Below, piece by piece: positions 26,697 to 34,212 of a stretch of 34,212 bases of DNA. Where the stretch lies: positions 1 through 34,212 of the forward strand of contig CAMAWO010000009.1 of the NCBI GenBank assembly GCA_945861925.1, given 5' to 3'. The DNA comes from Bifidobacterium breve. GTDB taxonomy: Bacteria; Actinomycetota; Actinomycetes; S36-B12. Position numbers and translations under genes: made by a program. The notes under the pieces were generated by a model, which saw only the letters and a list, made by a program, of their open reading frames with translations, did no database searches and was not told the origin of the DNA. Positions within the stretch are counted from its first letter, which is position 1; each line of letters starts with the position of its first letter.

Positions 26697-27868
26697 GCCA
26701 GCCCCTTGTCGACAGGGTCCGATCTAGGCTCGTTTCCGGACAGGCTGAGGCGACCCCGGGGCGGGTGGCATCGGCCCTTCGCGCGGAGGGCATCGTCCTC
26801 GGCGATGAAGCGGTGCTCTCCCTCGTTGAGAGCCTGCGCCGCGAGCTCATCGGCGCAGGCCCGCTGCAGGTGCTCCTCCAACAGCCGGACGTCACCGATG
26901 TCCTCGTGAACGGTCCCAATGCCGTGTGGATCGACCGTGGGCAGGGCCTCCAGCGGGCCGCCGTGAGCTTTGCGTCGGACGACGAGGTACGCAGGCTCGC
27001 CCAGCGCCTCGCCTCGGCCGTCGGCCGGCGACTTGATGACGCGACCCCCTACGTCGATGCGCGACTCGCAGACGGAACACGCCTGCACGCGGTCATCGCG
27101 CCGATAGCGCCCGACGGCACGGTGATCTCACTGCGGGTGCCGCGCCGGCAGGCCTTCACCCTCCCCGAGCTCATTGACGCCGGCAGCATCGACGAGTTCG
27201 GGGCTGCCTGGCTTCGAGCCCTCGTGGCGGCCAGACTCGCATTCGTTGTCTCAGGCGGGACGGGAACGGGCAAAACGACGGTGCTGTCGAGCCTGCTCGG
27301 CCTTGTTCCCCATGATGAGCGGATCGTCCTGGTCGAGGACTCGGCCGAACTCCTGCCAGACCACCCGCATGTCGTTCGGCTGCAGTCACGTCTCGCGAAT
27401 ATCGAGGGGGCTGGTGCCGTGACGATGCGGGAGCTCGTGAGGCAATCGCTGCGGATGCGCCCGGACCGCATCGTCGTCGGTGAGGTGAGGGGCCCGGAGG
27501 TTGTTGAACTTCTCTCGGCTCTCAACACCGGCCATGAGGGCGGGTGCGGCACGATCCACGCGAACTCAGCCGAGGATGTGCCGGCACGAATCGAGGCCCT
27601 CGGCCTCACAGCGGGTCTTGACCGGAGCGCAGTCCACGCATTGCTGGCCGCCGGTCTCGATGCGGTCATCCACCTCCGGCGTGAGCGGTCAGGCAGGCGC
27701 GTGGTGAGCGGAATTTATTCACTGAGCCGCGACGGCAACGGCGGGGTCCAAGCAGTTCCGGCCCTGCGTCGGCTCGGCGACACCATGGTGATCGAACCTG
27801 GACTGCGGGCTGTCACTGAGCGGCTGGCGCAGGCGAATGTTGCCGTACCGCGGTTGACCGGCCAATAG
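26693..27868 (+). CDS. tadA: TadA/CpaF-family secretion ATPase
   Basis: 'VVSGGTGTGKTTVLSSLLGLVPHDERIVLVEDSAELLPDHPHVVRLQSR', 'RMRPDRIVVGEVRGPEVVELLSALNTGHEGGCGTIHANS'. Confidence 0.95.
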   Translation: MSQPLVDRVRSRLVSGQAEATPGRVASALRAEGIVLGDEAVLSLVESLRRELIGAGPLQVLLQQPDVTDVLVNGPNAVWIDRGQGLQRAAVSFASDDEVRRLAQRLASAVGRRLDDATPYVDARLADGTRLHAVIAPIAPDGTVISLRVPRRQAFTLPELIDAGSIDEFGAAWLRALVAARLAFVVSGGTGTGKTTVLSSLLGLVPHDERIVLVEDSAELLPDHPHVVRLQSRLANIEGAGAVTMRELVRQSLRMRPDRIVVGEVRGPEVVELLSALNTGHEGGCGTIHANSAEDVPARIEALGLTAGLDRSAVHALLAAGLDAVIHLRRERSGRRVVSGIYSLSRDGNGGVQAVPALRRLGDTMVIEPGLRAVTERLAQANVAVPRLTGQ

Positions 27869-27876
27869 GGGTCACG

Positions 27877-28557
27877 ATGCTGGCAGCCCTCCTCGCCGCT
27901 GCTGCGGTGCTCTTGTTCTTCCCTGGCTCACCCGAACGCCGATTGCGAAATGTCGGCGTGAAGACCGTGCCGACTGTTGCGCCAATCCGTCCTCGGCTAC
28001 CGAAGTTCGGTGCCCGTGCCCGCCTGCAGCACGCCGATGATCGGGCCCGGGTGATCGATGCGATCTCGGCGTTGGCCGCAGAGCTGCGGGCCGGTCAGCC
28101 GCCAGGACCGGCACTGCTGAACTCCGCGGGAACGCCGCCCGTCTGGCCCAGCGCCCTCTCAGCACTCCGTCTCGACGGTGACGTCCCTGAGGCGCTGCGG
28201 GTCGATGCCGGCGTTCATTTGGTGCTGCGATCCCTGGCGGCATGCTGGGAGGTCGGGTCCGCCTCGGGCACGGGGCTCGCGGCAGCGGTCAATCGACTTG
28301 CCGAGGCAAGTCGCGCGGCGGAGGAGGTCCGCAGTGAACTTGAGGTGCAGCTTGCTGGGCCGCGTGCCACCGCTCGCACCCTCGCGGCCCTTCCCCTCGT
28401 CGGCCTGCTTCTCGGCATCCTCATGGGTGCTGATCCGGTGAGCTGGCTCGTCGGCAGTTCCCTCGGTCTGGGCTGCTTGGCCGGTGGAGTGGTCCTCACC
28501 GGGCTGGGGATCCTGTGGACGAGCCGAATCGTGGCAGTGGTGGAGCGCCAGCTGTGA
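27877..28557 (+). CDS. TadB-like type II/IV secretion membrane protein
   Basis: 'VIDAISALAAELRAGQPPGPALLNSAG...SLAACWEVGSASGTGLAAAVNRLAEASRAAEEVRSELEVQLAGPRATARTLAALPLVGLLLG', followed by hydrophobic segments. Confidence 0.87.
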   Translation: MLAALLAAAAVLLFFPGSPERRLRNVGVKTVPTVAPIRPRLPKFGARARLQHADDRARVIDAISALAAELRAGQPPGPALLNSAGTPPVWPSALSALRLDGDVPEALRVDAGVHLVLRSLAACWEVGSASGTGLAAAVNRLAEASRAAEEVRSELEVQLAGPRATARTLAALPLVGLLLGILMGADPVSWLVGSSLGLGCLAGGVVLTGLGILWTSRIVAVVERQL

Positions 28558-29273
28558 TAGCGGCCATTGCGGTCCTGTGTGCCGTTGCCGTGTGGCTCAT
28601 CGTGCCCAGGCCGCCGGAACTGCGGGTGGAGCGCATCTTCGGCCGGCCGGAGTCCGGCGGCGATGCGGCACCACCGCCGTGGCTTGGCACAGCGTGCGGG
28701 GTGGCGTTCGGTGTCGGGGTCGCAGTTGTGATCGGCTCGATGGTGGGCGTGGTGGCCGGCATCGGGGCAGCATTCGCTCTGCCTCGACTCCTCGGCCGAC
28801 TTGAAGCCCGATCCACCCGAGACCGCCGCATTGCCATCACCCGCCAGCTTCCTGACGTCGCAGACCTCCTTGCCGCCACCCTGGCGTCGGGTGCGCCGCC
28901 GGGTCAGGCGTGCAGCGCCGTGGGCGCGGCCGTTGACGAGCCGCTGCGCTCAATGCTCGCCCATGTGAGCGCCTCGCTCCGCCTCGGAGCCTCCGCGGGG
29001 GAGGCGTGGTCAGCTGCCGATCCGCAGGGATCGCTCGGAGCGCTATCCGCTGCGTTCATCCGCTCCGAGTCTTCGGGGGCGCCGATCGCCGATCTACTGG
29101 GAGCGACCGCCAGTGATCTTCGACGCCGACACCGGCTGGCAGTTGAGGTCGCAGCGCGTTCGGCGGGCGTGAGGGCGATCGGTCCGCTTGCCGCGTGCTT
29201 TTTGCCCGCATTCATGCTCGTGGGCGTGATGCCGGTGGTTGCCTCGATGGCCGGGATGGTGCTCAGTCGCTAG
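28554..29273 (+). CDS. TadC-like type II/IV secretion membrane protein
   Basis: 'RQLPDVADLLAATLASGAPPGQACSAVG...SESSGAPIADLLGATASDLRRRHRLAVEVAARSAGVRAIGPLAACFLPAFMLVGVMP'. GTG at 28554 overlaps the tadB stop. Confidence 0.87.
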   Translation: MIAAIAVLCAVAVWLIVPRPPELRVERIFGRPESGGDAAPPPWLGTACGVAFGVGVAVVIGSMVGVVAGIGAAFALPRLLGRLEARSTRDRRIAITRQLPDVADLLAATLASGAPPGQACSAVGAAVDEPLRSMLAHVSASLRLGASAGEAWSAADPQGSLGALSAAFIRSESSGAPIADLLGATASDLRRRHRLAVEVAARSAGVRAIGPLAACFLPAFMLVGVMPVVASMAGMVLSR

Positions 29274-29431
29274 TCGATTTCCACAGGTGGTCGCACCACC
29301 CGGACCTCGTCCCCAAGGTCGGTTCAGGCTCTTTCAGCAAGGGGCCACGTGGACGCACAGTAGGCACGCCAACAGGCAAGCGAGCCGACCTTCGTCGGCG
29401 CGACCATCAAGTCAAAATATTGGGGGAACAC

Positions 29432-29635
29432 ATGCGAAACATGTCCACTCGAATCACGCGCAACCTCACTCGAATCAAGAGTGACGAGCGTGGAATGACG
29501 ACCGTTGAATACGCGATGGGAACAGCGGCGATCGTCGGGCTCGGCGGTGTGCTCATCAAGTTCTTTTCCAGTGACACCTTCCGCGATGTCATCTGGGCGA
29601 TCATCCGCAACGCCCTCTCCGGCTTCATCGGCTGA
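29432..29635 (+). CDS. DUF4244 Flp/Tad pilin-like protein (67 aa)
   Basis: 'MRNMSTRITRNLTRIKSDERGMTTVEYAMGTAAIVGLGGVLIKFFSSDTFRDVIWAIIRNALSGFIG'. Prepilin-peptidase-like site G|MTTVEYA. 'tgggggaac' ribosome-binding region. Confidence 0.87.
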   Translation: MRNMSTRITRNLTRIKSDERGMTTVEYAMGTAAIVGLGGVLIKFFSSDTFRDVIWAIIRNALSGFIG

Positions 29636-29636
29636 A

Positions 29637-30071
29637 ATGGTTGCGTGCAGGCCCGATGGAAGGGCCCCGATTTCCTCGGGGCCCTTCCAATATGTCGGGC
29701 GTGAAACCCGGGGAAGCGTGACCCTCGAGACAGCAATCGCGATCCCCGTGCTGATTAGCGTCGGAGCCGCACTCATTTGGGCGATGGGGCTAGGTGTCAC
29801 GTCGCTGGCGCTCGCGGGACATGCTCGAGATGTTGCTAGGGCCATCGCCCGCGGGGAGTCCACCGAGGCTGCCGTGGCTCAAATTGCGCAGCGAGAGCCA
29901 GCGGCCCGCGTGTTCATCCGGGAGGACGGTGAGACGGTCACGGTCTCCATCCGCGAGGTGGTGTCAATCCCGCTGCCCCTGTTCGATGGTCTGGAATTGA
30001 CCCTTGCTCATGACGCGGTCGCGCGACGCGAGGCGGCCCTTGGCGCGGGGGTGACGGATGCGATCCGCTGA
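29637..30071 (+). CDS. TadE-like pseudopilin
   Basis: 'RGSVTLETAIAIPVLISVGAALIWAMGLGVTSLALAGHARDVARAIARGE'. ATG at 29637 follows the pilin stop; start position uncertain. Confidence 0.8.
   Translation: MVACRPDGRAPISSGPFQYVGRETRGSVTLETAIAIPVLISVGAALIWAMGLGVTSLALAGHARDVARAIARGESTEAAVAQIAQREPAARVFIREDGETVTVSIREVVSIPLPLFDGLELTLAHDAVARREAALGAGVTDAIR
29658..29688 (+). terminator. Perfect 13-bp stem-loop after the pilin gene (terminator, attenuator or mRNA-processing hairpin)
   Basis: ggaagggccccga-tttcc-tcggggcccttcc. No U-tract follows (aatatgtcg), so the function is uncertain. Confidence 0.55.
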
Positions 30072-30411
30072 CCGGGGTTCGGCGACGATCCTCACGGTCG
30101 CGCTCATCTCAGTCCTCATGAGCTGCGGGATGGTGGGTCTCGCGGTCGTGCAGGCCGCACTCCTTACCGCTCGAGTTCAGATGGCGGCCGATCTTGCGGC
30201 CCTCGCGGGGGCGCAGGACACAGGCGATCCCTGCGGTGCGTCAGCAGCGGTCGCCAAGGCCAACGGCGCGGTGATCACTGGATGTCGCATCGACGGCCCC
30301 GATGTGATCGTGGTGGTGACGATGCCTGCTCCCGCGCTCGTCGAACGGATGGCCTTGGCTGCTGGCCGGCCGTCACCCGTGGTGTCAGCTCAGGCACGTG
30401 CGGGCTACTGA
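30058..30411 (+). CDS. Second TadE-like protein (helicase/secretion-neighbourhood TadE-like)
   Basis: 'DRGSATILTVALISVLMSCGMVGLAVVQAALLTARVQMAADLAALAGAQD', directly next to the helicase, as in the known actinobacterial neighbourhood. Confidence 0.85.
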   Translation: MRSADRGSATILTVALISVLMSCGMVGLAVVQAALLTARVQMAADLAALAGAQDTGDPCGASAAVAKANGAVITGCRIDGPDVIVVVTMPAPALVERMALAAGRPSPVVSAQARAGY

Positions 30412-30413
30412 TT

Positions 30414-30435
30414 CCGGCTCAGGATCCTGAGCCGG
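30414..30435. terminator. Perfect 22-bp palindrome between convergent genes, overlapping the helicase stop codon
   Basis: CCGGCTCAGGATCCTGAGCCGG equals its own reverse complement. As RNA it gives a 9-bp stem with GATC loop on either strand. Confidence 0.6.
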
Positions 30436-32767
30436 CCAGCAACTGGTCCAGGAGCCTGATCGCACCGGCCTTGTCGAGAGGCTCGTTGCCGTTGCCGCAC
30501 TTGGGCGACTGGATGCACGAGGGACACCCTCGCTCGCAGCGGCACTCGGCGATGAGGGTCCGGGTTCCGCTGAGCCAGTCGCGAATGACCCGGTAGCCGT
30601 GCTCGGCGAAGCCCGCGCCACCCGGATAGCCGTCGTAGACGAACACGGTGGCGCGGCCGGTATCGGGATGCAGGGCCGTCGATACGCCGCCGATATCCCA
30701 TCGATCGCAGGTGGCGAACAGAGGCAGCAGCCCGATGGAGGCGTGCTCAGCCGCATGGGCGGCCCCCGGTACGTCGATGTTGTCGAGGGCTGCCGAGTTG
30801 ATCTGCTCGGGGCTCACCGACCACCACACCGCCGTCGTACTGAGCTCGCGCTCGGGGAGGTCGAGGGTCTGCTCGCCGAGAAACTCCCCGGTGAGCACTC
30901 GGCGGCGCCTGAATGAGACCACCTGTGAGGTCACGTCAACGGATCCGAAGCTCACCTCGCCGTCGCCCCACTGCTGCGACTCCCGAACCTCAGTGATGCG
31001 GATATCGCTCACCTCGCTGGCATCGGTCGTGTAGTCGACTTCCTGCTCAACAACGGTTGCGACAGCCTCCGAGAGATCGAGTGAGGTGACGAGATGGGTG
31101 ATGCCCTGATGGGTGTAGACGGCCCCCGGATGCAGGTTCCCGTGGGAGGCCGTGCTGTCGAGGGAGCCGAGGATTCTGCCGGTGCCCTCCTCGACGATCC
31201 GAACGGGTGGCCCGCCGGTTCCGCGCAGGTCTGCGAGGTCGCTCGCTCGGTCCCGGCTCGTCCAGAACCAGCCGTTTGGGCGCTTGCGCAGGAGTCCGGA
31301 TGCGGCGAGTTCGTCGAGGCGGGCAATGGCGGATGGCCCGAACCAGCGGATGGCGTCGTCGGCCGTGAGTGGGAACTCTGAGGCGGCCGCGCAGAGGTGC
31401 GGGGAGAGGACGTAGCGATTCTCCGGATCAAACACCACTGACTCGACCGGCTGGCCGAACACTAATTCGGGGTGCTGGGCGATGTAGGTGTCGAGGGGGT
31501 CATCGCGAGCCACGAACAGGGCGAGGGCAGGTTCGCCGCTGCGGCCAGCGCGGCCAACCTGCTGCCAAAGAGAGGCCCGGGTGCCTGGCCAGCCAGCCGT
31601 GATGACGGCGTCGAGGCCAGAGATGTCAATACCGAGTTCGAGCGCGTTCGTCGCAGCCATCGCGCAGATGGAGCCATCGCGGAGCCGACTTTCAAGCGCC
31701 CGCCGCTCCTCCGGAAGGTATCCAGCCCGGTATGACGCAACGGTGCGGGCCAGTGCCGGGTCGATTTCGTTGAGCAGGTCGCGGGTCATCATCGCGACGG
31801 CTTCAGCGCCTCGGCGGCTTCGGATGAATGCGAGGCTCTGCAGGCCCTCAACCACGAGGTCGGCGAGAAGATCGGCTGTCTCTGCGGTTGCCGAGCGTCG
31901 GGTCGGCGTTTCGTCCGCGGCGGAACGGCTCTCGGTGCCCCCGATTCCTCGCTCGACGATTGCCGGCTGCCACAGTCCGATCACCTTGCGGGCGCGCGGC
32001 GAGGTGTCGTCGGTGACAGCCTCGACGGCGCCTCCGACCAAGCGGGCGATGGAGACGTCGGGGTTTGCGACCGTTGCTGAAGCGGCGATGACGACTGGGG
32101 ATGAGCCGTAGCGCTCGCAGGTTCGACGGAGTCGTCGGATGACCGCAGCCACATGGGCGCCGAAAACGCCACGGTAGTTATGGCATTCGTCGATGACGAT
32201 GTAGTCAAGGCGTCGGAGGAAGGGGGCCCAGGTTGAGTGCTGGGGGAGCATCGACCGGTGGATGAGATCTGGGTTGGTGAGGATGTAGTTGGCGTGGGCC
32301 CGCGCCCACGTCCGCTCGTCGGCTGACGCATCGCCATCAACTGTTGCCGCTCGAAGCCACGGAAGGCCCAGTTCGCCCAGTGACCGCAGTTGATCGTGGG
32401 CGAGCGCCTTCGTGGGGGCGAGGTACAACGTGGTGGAGCCGCGGCCGTTCGGCGCACCCAGGCCGCGATGGATAGCTGAAAGTGCTGGCAATGCGAAGGA
32501 CAGGCTCTTGCCGGATGCGGTCCCGGTGGCAATGACGACGTCGCGGCCCGCGTGAGCGAACTCAGCCGTGCGAACCTGATGGGCCCACGGCAGGGTGATG
32601 CCCTGCCCGGCCCAGGCCTTGAGGAGTTCGGGTGGGACCCAGTCCGGCCATTCGGCGGTGGTGGCCTCGCGCGCCGGAATTGTGGTGGTGTGCCGCAACC
32701 GGTCGGGTCTCCTGAAGGTGAGCCTGCCGAGGACCTCCTCGGGGCTGGGCCTCACCAATCTCGTCAT
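30419..32767 (-). CDS. DEAD/DEAH-box helicase with DUF1998-like C-terminus
   Basis: 'VVIATGTASGKSLSFALP', 'LYLAPTKALAHDQ', 'DYIVIDECHNYRGVFGAHVA', 'WQQVGRAGRSGEPALALFVARDDPLDTYIAQHP', C-terminal 'YDGYPGGAGFAEHGY...CRCERGCPSCIQSPKCGNGNEPLDK'. Confidence 0.94.
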   Translation of the reverse strand: MTRLVRPSPEEVLGRLTFRRPDRLRHTTTIPAREATTAEWPDWVPPELLKAWAGQGITLPWAHQVRTAEFAHAGRDVVIATGTASGKSLSFALPALSAIHRGLGAPNGRGSTTLYLAPTKALAHDQLRSLGELGLPWLRAATVDGDASADERTWARAHANYILTNPDLIHRSMLPQHSTWAPFLRRLDYIVIDECHNYRGVFGAHVAAVIRRLRRTCERYGSSPVVIAASATVANPDVSIARLVGGAVEAVTDDTSPRARKVIGLWQPAIVERGIGGTESRSAADETPTRRSATAETADLLADLVVEGLQSLAFIRSRRGAEAVAMMTRDLLNEIDPALARTVASYRAGYLPEERRALESRLRDGSICAMAATNALELGIDISGLDAVITAGWPGTRASLWQQVGRAGRSGEPALALFVARDDPLDTYIAQHPELVFGQPVESVVFDPENRYVLSPHLCAAASEFPLTADDAIRWFGPSAIARLDELAASGLLRKRPNGWFWTSRDRASDLADLRGTGGPPVRIVEEGTGRILGSLDSTASHGNLHPGAVYTHQGITHLVTSLDLSEAVATVVEQEVDYTTDASEVSDIRITEVRESQQWGDGEVSFGSVDVTSQVVSFRRRRVLTGEFLGEQTLDLPERELSTTAVWWSVSPEQINSAALDNIDVPGAAHAAEHASIGLLPLFATCDRWDIGGVSTALHPDTGRATVFVYDGYPGGAGFAEHGYRVIRDWLSGTRTLIAECRCERGCPSCIQSPKCGNGNEPLDKAGAIRLLDQLLAGSGS

Positions 32768-32807
32768 CACACTCAAACCTACGCGACAGGTGTGTCAGAG
32801 TGCGGCA

Positions 32808-33143
32808 ATGGACTTCTCAGTTTCTGCGTCGTGCGAGGGAAACCTGCAGATCGTTACATCGCACGGGGATCTCGATGTCCAAGCGGCCCCGCAGATGTTG
32901 GCACTGCTCATGCCGTTGATGCAGCCAGGCAGTCAAACCATCATCGAGATGTCCGGTACTCAGTTCATGGATTCGAGCGGTCTGGCCTCGATCATCGAGG
33001 CGGCAGCGCGCGCCCGCGACGTCGATGGATACCTCTGCATAGCGGCCCCGAGCGGCCGCGTGGAAAGGGTGTTGCAGATCACTGGCGTGGACACCCTCAT
33101 TGACGTCTTCGATTCCCTAGAGTCGGCCAAACTCGGCCGGTGA
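32808..33143 (+). CDS. STAS-domain anti-sigma factor antagonist (BldG position)
   Basis: 'GDLDVQAAPQMLALLMPLM...IIEMSGTQFMDSSGLASIIEAAARARDVDGYLCIAAPSGRVERVLQITGVDTLIDVFDSLESA', with phosphoacceptor-type 'DSSGL'. Confidence 0.9.
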   Translation: MDFSVSASCEGNLQIVTSHGDLDVQAAPQMLALLMPLMQPGSQTIIEMSGTQFMDSSGLASIIEAAARARDVDGYLCIAAPSGRVERVLQITGVDTLIDVFDSLESAKLGR

Positions 33144-33243
33144 CCCAACCGCCCGCGTACTTATACCTGAGGTGCGTAGACTCCGCAGGTTGATCTAACC
33201 CATGATCCCGGCGGTTCACGCACGCCGTTAAGGCAGGAGACCC

Positions 33244-34212
33244 ATGATCGAGTTGTCCGGAGGCAACCTCACGACAGTCGTCGTCGTTGCCATCATCGCG
33301 CTTGCCGCTTTGGGGGTCGCGGCCGTGCTGGTCCGCGAAGTCCTCGCAGCCAGTGAAGGCACACCCAAAATGAAGGAGATCGCCGGCGCGATCCAAGAGG
33401 GGGCATCCGCGTACCTCACGCGCCAGTTCAAGACCCTCGCGATCTTCGCGGCGATTGTCTTCTTCATCCTGTTCCTACTCCCCGCGGAAACGAACAATGA
33501 GCGCATCGGCCGCAGCATCTTCTTCCTCGTCGGTGCCGTGTTCTCGGGCGTTACGGGCTACATGGGCATGTGGCTTGCTGTTCGCGGCAACGTCCGCGTG
33601 GCCGCTGCCGCGAAGGAGTCCGGTGAGCAGAAGGCGATGAAGATCGCATTCCGCACCGGCGGCGTGGCGGGCATGTTCACGGTGGGCCTGGGCCTCTTTG
33701 GCGCGGCACTCGTGGTCCTCGTCTACAAGGGCGAGGCGCCCAAGGTGCTTGAGGGCTTCGGCTTCGGCGCAGCGCTCCTCGCGATGTTCATGCGAGTCGG
33801 AGGCGGGATCTTCACGAAGGCGGCCGATGTCGGCGCAGATCTCGTGGGCAAGGTGGAGCAGGGCATCCCTGAGGACGACCCCCGAAACGCCGCGACCATC
33901 GCGGACAATGTCGGCGACAATGTCGGCGACTGCGCCGGAATGGCAGCGGACCTCTTCGAGTCCTACGCCGTGACCCTCGTGGCCGCGCTCATCCTGGGCA
34001 AGGCGGCATTCGGCGAGCTCGGCCTGGTCCTGCCGCTCATCATCCCGGCCATTGGTGTCATCACTGCGGTCATCGGCATCTTCGCGGTCTCGCCGCGCAA
34101 GAGCGATCGCTCGGGCATGTCCGCCATCAACCGCGGGTTCTTCATATCGGCGGTCATCAGCGCGATCCTCGTCGTCATTGCTGTCTTCGTCTGGGTTCCC
34201 GACTCTTGGGAT
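33244..34212 (+). CDS. hppA: Membrane-bound proton-translocating pyrophosphatase, N-terminal part (runs off the window)
   Basis: Manual translation MIELSGGNLTTVVVVAIIALAALGVAAVLVREVLAASEGTPKMKEIAGAIQEGASAYLTRQFKTL...TKAADVGADLVGKVEQGIPEDDPRNAATIADNVGDNVGDCAGMAADLFESYAVTL. DVGADLVGKVE and DNVGDNVGDCAGMAADLFESY are H+-PPase signatures. Absent from the ORF track because there is no in-window stop. Confidence 0.96.
   Translation, partial: MIELSGGNLTTVVVVAIIALAALGVAAVLVREVLAASEGTPKMKEIAGAIQEGASAYLTRQFKTLAIFAAIVFFILFLLPAETNNERIGRSIFFLVGAVFSGVTGYMGMWLAVRGNVRVAAAAKESGEQKAMKIAFRTGGVAGMFTVGLGLFGAALVVLVYKGEAPKVLEGFGFGAALLAMFMRVGGGIFTKAADVGADLVGKVEQGIPEDDPRNAATIADNVGDNVGDCAGMAADLFESYAVTLVAALILGKAAFGELGLVLPLIIPAIGVITAVIGIFAVSPRKSDRSGMSAINRGFFISAVISAILVVIAVFVWVPDSWD

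Noticed and set aside
26213-27088. 291-aa minus-strand ORF across ssd/tadA
   Set aside because: Arg/Ser/Ala-rich translation antisense to clear ssd and tadA genes; a GC artefact.

Overview
High-GC actinobacterial chromosome segment of about 34 kb, dominated by a conserved core-genome neighbourhood. Gene order matches from memory the Mycobacterium ponA2-whiB4-arsA pair-ridA-crp-nth-marP-ephE-acs-ssd-tad region and the Streptomyces bldG-hppA region. Left to right: CASTOR/POLLUX-type channel C-terminus (cut by window edge), lysC, asd, a lone sulfotransferase beside tRNA-Pro(CGG), a coupled VOC + DUF3237 pair, metallophosphoesterase, Spo0M/arrestin-like protein, YqeY, class A PBP, WhiB, two ArsA-like ATPases, a 51-aa DUF4177-like ORF absent from the ORF track, RidA, NUDIX, MBL-fold protein, a MazEF-type toxin-antitoxin module, Crp, Nth, NUDIX, MarP-like protease, DUF309, alpha/beta hydrolase, holin-like protein, NhaA, Acs, degenerate Fic-like protein, HAD phosphatase, an Ssd-tadABC-pilin-TadE-TadE-like cluster, a DUF1998-type helicase, a STAS protein and the N-terminal part of HppA (open at the window end, so also absent from the ORF track). 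The most unusual non-coding signal is a family of 55-bp imperfectly palindromic units with TGGGA...TCCCA ends. One sits at 14748-14802, and two lie in a roughly 147-bp block at 24531-24677 bounded by perfect 12-bp inverted repeats. Both loci lie between convergent genes, and the larger block supplies the last codons and stop of the Fic-like gene. Other signals include perfect hairpins or palindromes at 4155-4188, 6961-6974, 29658-29688 and 30414-30435, a consensus DnaA box upstream of ssd, and an internal lysC beta-subunit start. No CRISPR array, rRNA or transposase gene was seen. All family calls come from reading motifs by eye; no database search was run.
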